Source: Acidocella aminolytica 101 = DSM 11237 (GTDB lineage Bacteria; Pseudomonadota; Alphaproteobacteria; Acetobacterales; Acetobacteraceae). From it: a stretch of 64,000 bases of DNA. Of the stretch, positions 26,768 through 36,716 are shown in pieces. Each line of letters starts with the position of its first letter. Within the stretch, counting starts at the first letter, position 1. The stretch lies in NCBI RefSeq assembly GCF_900129125.1, contig NZ_FQVJ01000013.1:33173-97172 (forward strand), given 5' to 3'. The translations under genes and the position numbers were made by a program. Under the pieces are notes generated by a model. It was given only the letters and a program-made list of their open reading frames with translations. It did not search any database and had not been told where the DNA came from.

Positions 26768-27259
26768 TCAGACAGGTTTTTCCTTGTCCATGATCATGGC
26801 AGTGATTGTGGCTTCCGCGACAACCGTGCCATCCACGCGCCCTTCACAGGCAAACTTCCAAATCTGCCCACGCCGCTTCTCCTTGGTCACCAACAAGCGC
26901 AGTTGGTCACCGGGGATCACCGGCTTGCGGAACTTCGCGCCGTCGATCGACATGAAATACACGATTGGAATTCCAGCCTCCGGTCCCAGGGTGGAAATTA
27001 CCAACCCCGCGGCGGTTTGCGCCATGCTCTCAACAATTAGCACACCGGGCATAACCGGGTGGCCCGGAAAATGGCCTTGAAAGAACGGCTCGTTCACGCT
27101 GACATTTTTGATGCCAACTGCGGAATGATCCTTGCGAACATCCACCAGGCGGTCAACCAGCAGTAGCGGGTAGCGATGCGGGATCATGCCCAGAATCTGC
27201 TTAATGTCGATCATCGCCACATCCACGGGCGGAAGGGTTTGCACCGTCTCGTCACTCAT
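26768..27259 (-). CDS. fabZ: 3-hydroxyacyl-ACP dehydratase FabZ
   Basis: Hot-dog-fold dehydratase of fatty-acid elongation, 163 residues. The active site is in [23 protein letters not shown] (His, with Glu later), and [12 protein letters not shown] marks the N-terminus. It overlaps lpxD by ATGA (27256-27259). Its place between lpxD and lpxA couples acyl-chain supply for phospholipid and lipid A. Confidence 0.95.
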   Translation of the reverse strand: MSDETVQTLPPVDVAMIDIKQILGMIPHRYPLLLVDRLVDVRKDHSAVGIKNVSVNEPFFQGHFPGHPVMPGVLIVESMAQTAAGLVISTLGPEAGIPIVYFMSIDGAKFRKPVIPGDQLRLLVTKEKRRGQIWKFACEGRVDGTVVAEATITAMIMDKEKPV

Positions 27260-28314
27260 TCTTTGCCAGGTCCCTGATTTTGTCCTTTGCGCCCACCTTG
27301 GGCGAGTTTACGCAAGGTGATCACCTCGCGAAAAAAACTCTTGGAATTTTGAGCGGGCGCGCCAAGCACTTCCTCACCCGGCGGAACGTCTTGCATCACG
27401 CCGGACTGGGCGCCGATACGCGCTTTGTCACCAATATTCAGATGCCCTGTCAGTCCGGCTTGCGCGGCGATCATCACCCCCTGACCGATCTGGGTTGAGC
27501 CAGAAATTCCGGCCTGCGCCACCACCACGGAAAACGGCCCGATATTCACGTTATGGCCAATCTGCACAAGGTTATCGATATGCACGCCCGGGCCGATGAC
27601 CGTATCCTGCGCCGAGCCACGATCGATGGTTGTGTTGGCGCCAATCTCCGCACCATCGCCAATCAGCACCCGACCAAGCTGCGGCACGGGGGTGAAACCG
27701 GTTTTGGAAATGGCGAAGCCGAACCCGTCCTGCCCAATCCGCGCGCCAGGGTAGATAACCACACGGTTGCCCAAAATGGCATGGCTCAACGTCACCTGCG
27801 CATGAATGCGGCATTGTTTGCCGATCACCACGCCCGGCGCAATGTAAGCAAGCGCGCCAATGGACGTCTCAGCTCCAATTTCCACCCCGGCCCCAATAAC
27901 AGCACCAGGACCAATCTCTGCACTGGGGTCGATTACCGCGGATGGATCAATCACGGCGGAGAGATGCACACCCGCCACCGGCGCGGGGTACGGGTAAAAC
28001 AACGCAGAGACCTTGGCCCAGCCGACATAGGGCTCAGCCACGGCCAGCGCCACGCACCCTGTTGGCACCTTGTCCGCGAAATCTGGGTGCAAAATCACCG
28101 CACCCGCTTTGGTTTCCGCCAACAGCCCGGCATAACGCCGGTTATCCAGAAAACTCACATCCTGCGGCCCGGCACTTTGCAAAGGCGCCACGCCAGAGAT
28201 CAAAACCTCCGGTAACCGCCCCTCAATACCAAGCAAAGCCGCGAGGACACTCAGGGAATGTGGCCCGGCACGGCGGAAAAACCGCTCGTCACCAGGCTTA
28301 CCAGCCTCCATCAT
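27256..28314 (-). CDS. lpxD: UDP-3-O-acylglucosamine N-acyltransferase LpxD
   Basis: Third enzyme of lipid A synthesis, 352 residues. It has an N-terminal uridine-binding domain ([20 protein letters not shown]) and then a hexapeptide-repeat beta-helix. The catalytic His is in [10 protein letters not shown]. The start overlaps nothing, and ompH ends 4 bases upstream. A short acidic, proline-free C-terminal tail ends GQNQGPGKE. Confidence 0.95.
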   Translation of the reverse strand: MMEAGKPGDERFFRRAGPHSLSVLAALLGIEGRLPEVLISGVAPLQSAGPQDVSFLDNRRYAGLLAETKAGAVILHPDFADKVPTGCVALAVAEPYVGWAKVSALFYPYPAPVAGVHLSAVIDPSAVIDPSAEIGPGAVIGAGVEIGAETSIGALAYIAPGVVIGKQCRIHAQVTLSHAILGNRVVIYPGARIGQDGFGFAISKTGFTPVPQLGRVLIGDGAEIGANTTIDRGSAQDTVIGPGVHIDNLVQIGHNVNIGPFSVVVAQAGISGSTQIGQGVMIAAQAGLTGHLNIGDKARIGAQSGVMQDVPPGEEVLGAPAQNSKSFFREVITLRKLAQGGRKGQNQGPGKE

Positions 28315-28317
28315 GAA

Positions 28318-29100
28318 TCAGGGGCCTACGCCGTCGCCCTGACCTTCAGGCGGGTTGACCTTCATGTCCGGCGTCACCACGCTAGGCGGTACGGTCACAT
28401 GCGGGAGCAGCTTGTTCAGCTCCTTCACGGTCTCGTCCGTAATATCAAAAGCCGCCACGTTCAGCACAGCCTGTTCGCGGTGCAGCACGAGATTCATTCC
28501 ATGGGCCTGAGCTTCCTGCTTGACAATTCCGGCCATCATGGCCTCGATCTTTTGCAGAGCCTTCTGGCCGGCATTCTGAATGGCCTGGTTGCGCTCCTGG
28601 AACTTGGTCTGCGTCGCGGCGATCTCGTTCTGCAGCGCCTGCTCTTTCTTCTCAAGTTCGGCATCACTCAGCTTACCGCGCTCCGCCATGATCGCCTGCT
28701 GTTTGGCCTGAATCTTTGACCTGGCCTCGCGCGCATCCTTGGCCAAAGCCGCTTGGCGCTTCTGAATCTCGGCCTGCACGTCCTGGGCAGCGGTGGAATT
28801 CTGGAGCACTTCCGGCACGGACAACACACCAATCACAGCCGTTGGAGGCGGTGCTTCAGCCGGCAGCGGCGGCAGGTTGGGCACTTTGAAATCCGCCTGC
28901 TGCTGCCCTTGCGGCGCAACATGCTCGGTCGGGGTGCTCGGCTTGGGCTCCGGTTTCGGCGCCGGAGCCGTATGAGGCTGGCTGCTGGGCGGCATGAAAT
29001 ACCCCGCCGACCCGGAGGATGAGGACTGAGCATAGGCCGCCGGTGCGGCGCCTAATGTCAGCAGGGGCAGAACAAGCGCGTAACGGGAAAAAGCGGACAC
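28318..29100 (-). CDS. OmpH/Skp-family periplasmic chaperone with an extended Pro-rich N-terminus
   Basis: 260 residues. The signal peptide ends about at APAAYAQS. A Pro/Ala/Gln-rich linker (to about residue 90) precedes the OmpH domain, with IGVLSVPEVLQNSTAAQDVQ and a long coiled coil rich in Lys, Ala, Gln and Glu. Skp proteins hold unfolded outer-membrane proteins for BamA. The GTG start directly abuts the bamA stop (TAAGTG). The linker makes it longer than typical Skp (about 160 aa). Confidence 0.88.
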   Translation of the reverse strand: MSAFSRYALVLPLLTLGAAPAAYAQSSSSGSAGYFMPPSSQPHTAPAPKPEPKPSTPTEHVAPQGQQQADFKVPNLPPLPAEAPPPTAVIGVLSVPEVLQNSTAAQDVQAEIQKRQAALAKDAREARSKIQAKQQAIMAERGKLSDAELEKKEQALQNEIAATQTKFQERNQAIQNAGQKALQKIEAMMAGIVKQEAQAHGMNLVLHREQAVLNVAAFDITDETVKELNKLLPHVTVPPSVVTPDMKVNPPEGQGDGVGP

Positions 29101-31527
29101 TTAGAACCTCGTACCAAAAGAGACGCGGAATTGCTGAACCTGATCGCCCCGCTGTTTGACCACGGGCTGGGCCAGAGACAGATTGATCAGGCCAAATGGC
29201 GTGTTCCAGGACACACCCACACCGGCACCCACGCGCGGCGCCGAACTATCCAGCAGCGTGGCCGTACCAATTGTGGACGCCCCCCACAAAGAGCCGACAT
29301 CCACAAAGGCAAAGCCGGAGACCCCCAGATCCTTGGAGACCGGCAGCGGGAAATGCAGTTCCGTGGACTGGGTCCACATATAACGGCCGCCAACCTGACC
29401 GCCGCTGCTCGTCAGCGTACCGCTGCTGTTATAAACCGGCTCGACATAGGGGCCGACACCGCCATCCGCGAAGCCGCGCAGAGAGTCACCCCCCAGAAAG
29501 AACCGATCCTCGATCTTATCCTGATACCCGCGCATATCCACCAGATAACCAGCGGAAGCGCTCAGTTTCAGAACCCAGCTAGGGTTCCCAAACACATGCT
29601 CAAGCGGGATGTAATATGAGAGATTTGGGTTAATCCGGAAATATTTGGCATCCCCGCCAAGCCCAGCGAGATCCGTTGTAATATTCAGCAGCAGGCCGGA
29701 ATGCGGATCCTGATCGCTATCCAGATAATCGAAGCTCAAAGTCTGGCTGAGCTGCGAAAGTGAAGATTTTCCAGCTTCGCTTTCGATATAGATATTCGTG
29801 CTGCTGCCAGTCGGAATATCGTAAATATTCCGGCTACTGACCGTGTATGTAAAGGTCTGCTGGACATTCTGGTTAAAGCGGTAACCCAGCCTGATATCCG
29901 CGCCGATATTGCTCTCTGAGTAAGCATAATTCTGCGAGGTATTCGTGTAAGAATTCGTCACCGTACGGAAAATATCCCACCCCGCGATCAGATTGCGGTC
30001 CAGAAAGTACGGGTCGGTCATGCCCACGTTGATCTGCGTGCCATGCTGAGCGATCAAGGCGTTGATTGAGGCGTTGATGCCGGTGCCGATAAAGTTATTC
30101 TGGCTCAGACCGGTATTCAGCAACGCGCCCAGGGAGGTTGAATACCCGCCACCCAAGGAGAACTGGCCGGTCGCCTGTTCCTGCACCGAAGTCTTCAACA
30201 CTACCTGCTGCGGCGTGGAGCCTTGGTCGGTGCTCATCTTCACATTCTTGAAGAAGCCAAGATTCTTAATGTTCTTGGTGGATTGGTCGATCTGACTTTG
30301 ATTATAGGCATCCCCTTCCGCCACAGTCAGCTCACGGCGTATGACCTTGTCTTCAGTGCGGGTGTTCCCAACAATATCGATGCGCTGAATCCAAACGCGC
30401 GGACCATTAACCACATTCAGTACGATATTGACCGTGTGGTTCTTGTGGTCGAGCGTCACATCCGGGTTCACCGTGGCAAAAGCATAGCCCAAATTCAGGG
30501 CCCGCTTGTTCAGCGCTTCAACGCCTTCCTGCAAGGCATCGCCATCGAACCAATCGCCCTTGGAAAGCGGCACCAACCCGCGCAGCTCGCTCTCGGTCAG
30601 GTTATGAATGTTCGAGACAACCTTGATCGACCCAATCTTGTACCGGGCCCCTTCATCGACCGTGTAGGCCAAATAGAAGGATTTACGATCAGGGCTGAGA
30701 TTAGCGTTGACGCTCACCACTTGGAAATTGGCGTAGCCCTTATGGAAGTAGAATTTGTGGAGCAGATATTCGTCATACTCCACACGATCTGAATTGAACT
30801 GATCCGCGCTGGACAGGAATCGCCACCACGCCGACTGGCGGCTGGAAATCACACCGCGCAGGGTGGATTGCGAGAAATGCTTGTTGCCGACGAAGGTAAT
30901 CCGGCTGATGTCGGTCACATGGCCTTCATTGCATTGAAACACCACGTTCACGCGGTTATCCGGCAGCTTGATGATGTTGGCCGTCACCTCGGCATTATAA
31001 TAGCCCTTCTTGGCATAGGCGTTCAGTAGGGCCCGGCGGTCTGCCTCCGCCGCGGCGGGGGTGTAAACGGCGCGCGGCTTCAGGCTCAAGGCGGCCTGGG
31101 CGTCCTTGTCCGACAATTCGCTATTGCCCGAGAACAGCACCTGATTGACCGTCGGGTTCTCAACCACGGACACGTCAAGGTTGTTTCCGCTGCGCGCGAT
31201 GTTCACGCTCTTGAACAGCCCTGTCGCATAGAGTGTCTTAACCGATTGGTTGATCGCTTCCTGGCTGAAAGGCTGACCCGGCTGCGCCACCATGTAAGCA
31301 ATGATGGTGCTGGTCTCGATTCGCTTGTTCCCCGTGACCTGAATGGCGGCAATGGTGCCTCCGGTGCGGATAGGGGCATTGGCCGGGGTGGCGGCCTGCG
31401 CCACGGCAGTTGGGCCAGGGGCCGCAAGCATGGCCGGCAACAGGCAGACTGACGCCAGAAGAACGGAGCGCGGCTTTAGCAATCGAAATCTCCCAAACCA
31501 TGAACCCCGGAGCCCGGGACTTGCCAT
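29101..31527 (-). CDS. bamA: Outer membrane protein assembly factor BamA
   Basis: About 808 residues from ATG 31527; a TTG at 31563 is possible. The signal peptide LLASVCLLPAMLAAPG ends before AQAATPAN. Five POTRA repeats follow (for example IAAIQVTGNKRIETSTI and WIQRIDIVGNTRTEDKVIRR). The C-terminal beta-barrel has FFLGGDSLRGFADGGVGP, the conserved VRGF-type loop, and ends in FGTRF with a terminal Phe. It is the central insertase of the BAM complex, placed between rseP and ompH in the usual order. Confidence 0.96.
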   Translation of the reverse strand: MASPGLRGSWFGRFRLLKPRSVLLASVCLLPAMLAAPGPTAVAQAATPANAPIRTGGTIAAIQVTGNKRIETSTIIAYMVAQPGQPFSQEAINQSVKTLYATGLFKSVNIARSGNNLDVSVVENPTVNQVLFSGNSELSDKDAQAALSLKPRAVYTPAAAEADRRALLNAYAKKGYYNAEVTANIIKLPDNRVNVVFQCNEGHVTDISRITFVGNKHFSQSTLRGVISSRQSAWWRFLSSADQFNSDRVEYDEYLLHKFYFHKGYANFQVVSVNANLSPDRKSFYLAYTVDEGARYKIGSIKVVSNIHNLTESELRGLVPLSKGDWFDGDALQEGVEALNKRALNLGYAFATVNPDVTLDHKNHTVNIVLNVVNGPRVWIQRIDIVGNTRTEDKVIRRELTVAEGDAYNQSQIDQSTKNIKNLGFFKNVKMSTDQGSTPQQVVLKTSVQEQATGQFSLGGGYSTSLGALLNTGLSQNNFIGTGINASINALIAQHGTQINVGMTDPYFLDRNLIAGWDIFRTVTNSYTNTSQNYAYSESNIGADIRLGYRFNQNVQQTFTYTVSSRNIYDIPTGSSTNIYIESEAGKSSLSQLSQTLSFDYLDSDQDPHSGLLLNITTDLAGLGGDAKYFRINPNLSYYIPLEHVFGNPSWVLKLSASAGYLVDMRGYQDKIEDRFFLGGDSLRGFADGGVGPYVEPVYNSSGTLTSSGGQVGGRYMWTQSTELHFPLPVSKDLGVSGFAFVDVGSLWGASTIGTATLLDSSAPRVGAGVGVSWNTPFGLINLSLAQPVVKQRGDQVQQFRVSFGTRF

Positions 31528-31593
31528 CTCGCGGCGTTTGGCACGCACCAGCCTGCCCGGCAAGATGCGTACGCCATACGCAGCGGCTTTAAC

Positions 31594-32676
31594 CTAAAGT
31601 AAATGTGAGAACCAAGCGAATGCCCCCAACCGGGTGAGGTCATTGAAGGTCACCAGAACCACCAGGGACAGAATAAACAAAACCCCCACCCGTAGGCCAG
31701 CCTCACGCGCCTGCTCCGGCACGGGACGGCGGATAATGAACTCCACCAAATAAAACAGCAGATGCCCGCCATCGAGAATCGGGATGGGGATCAGATTCAC
31801 TAGCCCAAGATTGATGGACAGCACGGCGATCAGGCTGATGACAGACACCAGCCCAAGAGCGGCGGCCTGCCCGCTGATCTCGGCAATTCCAAGCGGCCCA
31901 GCCAGATCTTTAAGCCCTTTATGGTGCACAATCAGCGTTGCCATGCCAGAGAACCAGCCGGAAATCTGCCGTCCTGTCTCGTGAAAAGCCGCAGCAATCG
32001 CTGGTCCGGGAGCCAGCCGCTTGAGTGCCGATTGCGTGCCGATCACACCAAGATGGCCAATTTTTTCCCCATCCAGGGTCGTCTCGCCTACCGTTACTGG
32101 CAAAGTTAAATCCTTGCCCGCACGCTCAATGGTGAAATCCAGCACTGTGTCCGGGTGTTCAACCACAATCTGCTGAAGATCGGAAAAATGATGAATTTTC
32201 GCGTCGCCTATGGCCAGAACCCGGTCGCCCGCCTGCAAGTGCGACTCCGCCGCCGGAGAACCCAGCTGAATCTGATTCAGCACGGGTTGCGTGGTCACCT
32301 GCCCGGTGGACATGAACAGCCCGGCGTAAATCACCACCGCCAGCAGCAAATTCGCCAAGGGCCCAGCAGCGACAATCACCGCTTTCGAGCCCAAGGACGC
32401 AGCTGCGAAGGAACCGGGTCTCGCCGGCCCCTTGGTCTGCTCCTCACCCCAGCCCTGCATCTTCACGTAACCGCCCAAGGGCAAGGCTGAAACCTGCCAG
32501 ACGGTGCCGGACTTCTTCGCCTTATACTTCAGCAGCGCCGGACCAAACCCCACGGAAAAGGTTTCCACCGTCACGCCCTGGCTGCGCGCCGCGAGATAAT
32601 GGCCAAGCTCATGAAAGAAAATGAGCACGCCAATATCGACGATAAAAGCAAAGATGGTGCGCAGCATATCAAACAT
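31594..32676 (-). CDS. rseP: RIP metalloprotease RseP
   Basis: Site-2 zinc protease of 360 residues in the inner membrane. HELGH occurs in FFHELGHYLAARSQGV, the PDZ domain in SHLQAGDRVLAIGDAKIH, and the second metal motif in LIPIPILDGGHLLFYL. In other bacteria it cleaves anti-sigma factors and signal-peptide remnants. It starts 2 bases after dxr. It is distinct from the smaller PDZ-less M50 protease at 234-938. Confidence 0.94.
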   Translation of the reverse strand: MFDMLRTIFAFIVDIGVLIFFHELGHYLAARSQGVTVETFSVGFGPALLKYKAKKSGTVWQVSALPLGGYVKMQGWGEEQTKGPARPGSFAAASLGSKAVIVAAGPLANLLLAVVIYAGLFMSTGQVTTQPVLNQIQLGSPAAESHLQAGDRVLAIGDAKIHHFSDLQQIVVEHPDTVLDFTIERAGKDLTLPVTVGETTLDGEKIGHLGVIGTQSALKRLAPGPAIAAAFHETGRQISGWFSGMATLIVHHKGLKDLAGPLGIAEISGQAAALGLVSVISLIAVLSINLGLVNLIPIPILDGGHLLFYLVEFIIRRPVPEQAREAGLRVGVLFILSLVVLVTFNDLTRLGAFAWFSHLL

Positions 32677-32678
32677 GA

Positions 32679-33842
32679 TCAGGCTGCCTTGGCGGCGGCA
32701 AGGGTTGAGGCAGCGGTGCGGGCCGCTTCATCGATCGCCAGCACGGCGGCCAGGTCCGGAACGGTGGGCGCGCCCAGCTTCTGCATGACGGCCTCGACGA
32801 TCCCGGCAATATCAAGGAATCCTATCTTTCGGTCCAGAAACGCCGCGACGGCAATTTCGTTAGCGGCATTCAGCACGGCAGGCGCCCCTGCCCCCGCCGC
32901 CAGCGCCTCACGCGCCAGGCGTAAGGCCGGAAAGCGCAGTTCATCCGGCGCATGGAATTCGAGCTTTGCCACCTCGGTCAGGTCCAGCCTTGGGGCCTGG
33001 GTGGCAAGGCGTTGCGGCCAGGCCAACGCATGCGCGATGGGAATCCGCATATCCGGCGACCCTAGCTGCGCCAGCACTGAGCCATCCGCATAGCAAACCA
33101 TGCCGTGAATCACCGATTGCGGGTGTACTAGCACTTCAATTTTCTCTGACGACAGGCCAAATAATCTTGCAGCCTCAATCACTTCGAGGCCTTTGTTGAA
33201 CATAGTCGCACTGTCGATGGAAATTTTTGCGCCCATGGACCAGACTGGGTGGCGCAAAGCCGCCTCACAGGTGATGGAGCGCATATCCTCAAGGCTATGA
33301 TTACGGAATGGCCCGCCCGAAGCGGTAAGCACGATCTTATCAACCGCCTTGGCATTGCCATCCGCCATCGCCTGCATGATCGCGTTATGTTCGGAATCTA
33401 CTGGCAGCAGCGTGGCGCCCGCCTGCTCAACTTCGTGTAGAAAGACATCTCCCGCTGAAACCAGCGATTCCTTGCAAGCAAATGCAATGGTGCCGCCTTG
33501 ACGTACGGCGGCCAAGGTCGGCTCCAGCCCCACTGTGCCGGTAATCGCGCACATGGTCCAATCCGCTTTGCGGCCAGCAGCTTCCAACACAGAGGCGCGA
33601 CCGCCCGCAACCTCCAGCCCGGTGCCCGCCAGCGCCTCACGCAGGGCAGGCAACAACCCCTCATCAGAAATCACGGTAATCTCAGGGCGGAACTTGCGAG
33701 CTTGTTCAGCCAGCAAAGCCAAGTTGCGTCCGCCGATCAGTGCACAAATCTCGTAGGCGGACGGATTTTCCGCAACCAAATCGAGAGTTTGCGTACCGAC
33801 ACTGCCCGTGGACCCGAGAATTGTCAGCCGCTTTACCCCCAT
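32679..33842 (-). CDS. dxr: 1-deoxy-D-xylulose-5-phosphate reductoisomerase
   Basis: Second enzyme of the MEP isoprenoid pathway, 387 residues. It shows the NADPH motif LGSTGSVGTQTLDL, the metal/substrate region PVDSEHNAI, and TASGGPFRN. It overlaps cdsA by 10 bases. It supplies precursors for undecaprenyl diphosphate made by UppS, encoded two genes upstream. Confidence 0.96.
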   Translation of the reverse strand: MGVKRLTILGSTGSVGTQTLDLVAENPSAYEICALIGGRNLALLAEQARKFRPEITVISDEGLLPALREALAGTGLEVAGGRASVLEAAGRKADWTMCAITGTVGLEPTLAAVRQGGTIAFACKESLVSAGDVFLHEVEQAGATLLPVDSEHNAIMQAMADGNAKAVDKIVLTASGGPFRNHSLEDMRSITCEAALRHPVWSMGAKISIDSATMFNKGLEVIEAARLFGLSSEKIEVLVHPQSVIHGMVCYADGSVLAQLGSPDMRIPIAHALAWPQRLATQAPRLDLTEVAKLEFHAPDELRFPALRLAREALAAGAGAPAVLNAANEIAVAAFLDRKIGFLDIAGIVEAVMQKLGAPTVPDLAAVLAIDEAARTAASTLAAAKAA

Positions 33843-34627
33843 AACGCCATGCCTCCTTGCATGCAGGCCGCAAGCAGCGCCGCCAAAGGCGCTGCTGTCA
33901 GAAAACCATCCAACCGGTCAAACAATCCGCCATGACCGGGAATCGTTCGTCCAGAATCTTTCACGCCTACTTTGCGCTTGATCGCACTTTCCAGCAAATC
34001 GCCAAACTGTGCGACAAAACTTAAAATCAACCCGGCAACAAAGGCATGTGCCGGTGCCCCCTGGGTCGCTAACGCCAGGGCGGCGCCACAACAAGCGCTG
34101 ATGAGCAGCCCGCCCAGCGCGCCACTCCAGGTTTTACCGGGCGAGATGCGTGGCGCCAGTTTAGGCCCGCCAATCAGCCGCCCTACCAGATAAGCGCCAA
34201 TATCCGTGCCCCAGATCACCAGGATCAAGAAGGTTGTATCCACCAGCCCGGTTTCCGGACGGTGACGCAGCCACAGCAGGGAAATTCCGCCCAACCCGGC
34301 ATAGGGCACGCCCGCCGCAGCAAAGCGGCCGAACACACGCCAAGAGGTCAATGCAAAAAAAACAACGGCTTGTATTCCAGCGCTAAAGCCAAGACAGAGA
34401 GTTATCCCCCATATCAGCAGGAGCACGCCCGCCAAGGGCCAAGCCTGTTTCCGGCCCGCCAGACGGGCCCATTCATGTCCCAGTCCTACCATGCCGACGC
34501 CAATGAACAAATCCCACGCCAGCCCGCCGCGCCAAAGGCAGAACAAAGCTAGCGGCCCCAGCACCAAAGCCGAAGCGGTCCGAACATAAAAATCAGACCA
34601 TCGACTTTTGGCGGGTTTGGGGTCCAT
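33833..34627 (-). CDS. cdsA: Phosphatidate cytidylyltransferase CdsA
   Basis: Multi-pass membrane enzyme making CDP-diacylglycerol. 264 residues from ATG 34627, 4 bases after the uppS stop; GTG 34630 is equally possible because GAGGTGATG precedes it. The family signature appears as KRKVGVKDSGRTIPGHGGLFDRLDG near the C-terminus, containing the metal-binding Asp residues. A longer frame to 34753 lies inside uppS and is rejected. Confidence 0.94.
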   Translation of the reverse strand: MDPKPAKSRWSDFYVRTASALVLGPLALFCLWRGGLAWDLFIGVGMVGLGHEWARLAGRKQAWPLAGVLLLIWGITLCLGFSAGIQAVVFFALTSWRVFGRFAAAGVPYAGLGGISLLWLRHRPETGLVDTTFLILVIWGTDIGAYLVGRLIGGPKLAPRISPGKTWSGALGGLLISACCGAALALATQGAPAHAFVAGLILSFVAQFGDLLESAIKRKVGVKDSGRTIPGHGGLFDRLDGFLTAAPLAALLAACMQGGMALWG

Positions 34628-34631
34628 CACC

Positions 34632-35345
34632 TCAGATAGGGCGGGCACCGAACCGCCGCTCCCTGCCCGCGTAATCCTCCAGCGCCATGGCGAAATGCTG
34701 CGCGCAGAAATCCGGCCATAACACTTTTGTGAACCAGATTTCCGCGTAAGCAAGCTGCCAAAGCAGGAAATTGCTTACGCGCTGTTCGCCTGATGTGCGG
34801 ATTACAAGATCAGGGTCGGGAATCCCCGCCGTGAACAAGAAGTCTGAGAAGTTCTGCTCGGTGAGATCTTCTGGTTTCATCCCCGCCGTAATCGCCCGGC
34901 GCGCGGCCGCCACAATCTCAGCCCGGCCGCCATAGGACAGGGCCAGAACCAGGGTCAAGCGTTTATTATTGGCGGTTTTGCGCTCTGCTTCTTCCAATTC
35001 CTTTGCCAGCGCCGGGCCGAAGCGCTCCCGCTCACCGATGACTTTGAGCTGCACCCCTTCGGCATGTAGTTCAGCCAGTTCTGAGCGCAGATAATGCTTT
35101 AGCAGAAAGGTCAGGTCCTGCACCTCACCCGCCGGGCGCTGCCAGTTTTCTGAAGAAAAAGCAAACAAGGTAAGATAGCGTACACCATTGGTGACTGCTG
35201 CCTCGATAGCGCGGCGAACCGCCTTGGCGCCCTCGCGGTGACCCGCCACGCGCGGCAGCCCCTTGGCGGTAGCCCAGCGCCCGTTGCCATCCATGATGAT
35301 GGCAACGTGCAAAGGCCCGGAATGCGAAGCAGCGTCTGCCATCAA
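34632..35345 (-). CDS. uppS: Isoprenyl transferase / undecaprenyl diphosphate synthase
   Basis: cis-prenyltransferase of 237 residues. Catalytic motif [13 protein letters not shown] near the N-terminus; later blocks are [13 protein letters not shown] and [19 protein letters not shown], and the end includes [13 protein letters not shown]. It makes the C55 lipid carrier for peptidoglycan and other polymers. It overlaps frr by ATGA (35342-35345). Confidence 0.96.
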   Translation of the reverse strand: MMADAASHSGPLHVAIIMDGNGRWATAKGLPRVAGHREGAKAVRRAIEAAVTNGVRYLTLFAFSSENWQRPAGEVQDLTFLLKHYLRSELAELHAEGVQLKVIGERERFGPALAKELEEAERKTANNKRLTLVLALSYGGRAEIVAAARRAITAGMKPEDLTEQNFSDFLFTAGIPDPDLVIRTSGEQRVSNFLLWQLAYAEIWFTKVLWPDFCAQHFAMALEDYAGRERRFGARPI

Positions 35346-35905
35346 ACCTGCCGGATATCCTTTTCTTTCTCGGCGAAACTCTCATCCACACGCTTGATGT
35401 AGCTATCCGTCAATTTCTGCACTTGCTCCGCCCAATCACGCTCCTCATCTTCGGAGATTTCGGACTTCTTCTGCAGGGTCTTGATCTGCTCCATACCGTC
35501 GCGGCGCACACCGCGTACCGCGATGCGGGCGGCTTCGGCGTATTTATTGGCGGCTTTCACCAGTTCGATACGGCGTTCCTCGGTCAGCACCGGCAGAGGC
35601 ACGCGGATGATTTGCCCATCAGGTTGCGGGTTGAGACCCAGTCCGCAATCGCGGATGGCGGCAACGGTGGAGTTAACCATCGAGCGGTCCCAGACCTGCA
35701 CGGTGATCATCCGCGCTTCCGGCACGGCGATGGTGGCCACCTGATTGATCGGCATCAGCGAGCCATAAGCTTCCACCTTCACAGGCTCCAGCAGCGCCGG
35801 GCTGGCGCGGCCGGTACGCAGGCCGGAGAATTCGCGCTTCAGCGCCTCAAGGGCGCCGTCCATGCGGCGGGTAAGGTCAACTTTGATCGTGTCTAAATCA
35901 GCCAT
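35342..35905 (-). CDS. frr: Ribosome recycling factor
   Basis: 187 residues, standard length. It contains [17 protein letters not shown], the RRF signature, and [18 protein letters not shown]. It splits post-termination ribosomes together with EF-G. It lies 15 bases after pyrH in the classical rpsB-tsf-pyrH-frr order. Confidence 0.96.
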   Translation of the reverse strand: MADLDTIKVDLTRRMDGALEALKREFSGLRTGRASPALLEPVKVEAYGSLMPINQVATIAVPEARMITVQVWDRSMVNSTVAAIRDCGLGLNPQPDGQIIRVPLPVLTEERRIELVKAANKYAEAARIAVRGVRRDGMEQIKTLQKKSEISEDEERDWAEQVQKLTDSYIKRVDESFAEKEKDIRQV

Positions 35906-35920
35906 GTGATGAACCTTTTT

Positions 35921-36643
35921 TCAACTCTCAATGATGCGGGTAAAGGGCCCCTCGCCGCGCATCACGGAGGCGAAAGCGCCGGGCGCATGAATATTGAACA
36001 CCAGAATAGGCAGCTTGTTCTCACGGGATAGCGAAATGGCGGATGCATCCATCACGTTCAGGTCACGGGCCAGAACGTCCAGATAGGTCAGCTCCTCATA
36101 ACGTTTCGCGGACTGATCCTTGCGCGGATCGGCGGAATAGACACCATCCACCTGCGTCCCCTTCAGCATCGCGTCGCACTTCATTTCAGTGGCTCGCAGG
36201 GCGGCGGCTGTATCGGTGGTGAAAAACGGGTTACCGGTGCCGGCGGCGAAAACCACCACCCGGCCTTTTTCCATGTGTCGTTCCGCCCGGCGGCGAATAT
36301 AGGGTTCACACACGGCTTCCATGGAGATCGCGCTCTGCACTCGAGTAGGAACGCCCATTTTCTCCAAAGCGGACTGCATCGCCAGTGCGTTCATCACCGT
36401 GGCCAACATGCCCATATAATCAGCCTGGGCGCGGTCCATACCCGCCGCGGCACCCGCCACACCCCGGAAGATGTTGCCACCGCCGATCACCAGACAAACC
36501 TGCACCCCCATGGCGATCACGTCCCGCACATCAGCCGCGATGCCGTTCACCGTCTCCGTGTCAAGCCCGTAATCACGCTTGCCCATCAGGGCTTCGCCGG
36601 ACACTTTTAAAAGAACGCGTTTATATTGTGGGGTCTCGCTCAT
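35921..36643 (-). CDS. pyrH: UMP kinase
   Basis: Amino-acid-kinase-fold UMP kinase of 240 residues: [14 protein letters not shown] (phosphate loop), [12 protein letters not shown] and [17 protein letters not shown]. The hexameric bacterial type is typically feedback inhibited by UTP. It follows tsf; the gap holds a GC-rich hairpin that could attenuate transcription. Confidence 0.96.
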   Translation of the reverse strand: MSETPQYKRVLLKVSGEALMGKRDYGLDTETVNGIAADVRDVIAMGVQVCLVIGGGNIFRGVAGAAAGMDRAQADYMGMLATVMNALAMQSALEKMGVPTRVQSAISMEAVCEPYIRRRAERHMEKGRVVVFAAGTGNPFFTTDTAAALRATEMKCDAMLKGTQVDGVYSADPRKDQSAKRYEELTYLDVLARDLNVMDASAISLSRENKLPILVFNIHAPGAFASVMRGEGPFTRIIES

Positions 36644-36661
36644 GGATCGTCCTTAGAATAA

Positions 36662-36691
36662 GGGCGGTGCCAGGCAAAGCCCGGACCGCCC
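36662..36691 (-). terminator. Hairpin between tsf and pyrH (possible attenuator)
   Basis: Arms GGGCGGT / ACCGCCC, with additional pairing inside, lie just after the tsf stop. On the transcribed strand they are followed by TTATTCT, a weak U tract. Because pyrH and the envelope genes follow, partial termination is more likely than full termination. Confidence 0.45.
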
Positions 36692-36716
36692 CTGGGTAGC
36701 GCAAACGCGGAAAGGA

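Noticed and set aside
25811..27040. Plus-strand frame (409 codons) opposite lpxA and fabZ
   Set aside because: Antisense shadow without hydrophobic or motif structure; lpxA and fabZ are unambiguous.
33833..34753. Longer CdsA version starting at 34753
   Set aside because: The extra 42 residues overlap the end of uppS in another frame and are not CdsA-like; a start 4 bases after the uppS stop explains the gene.
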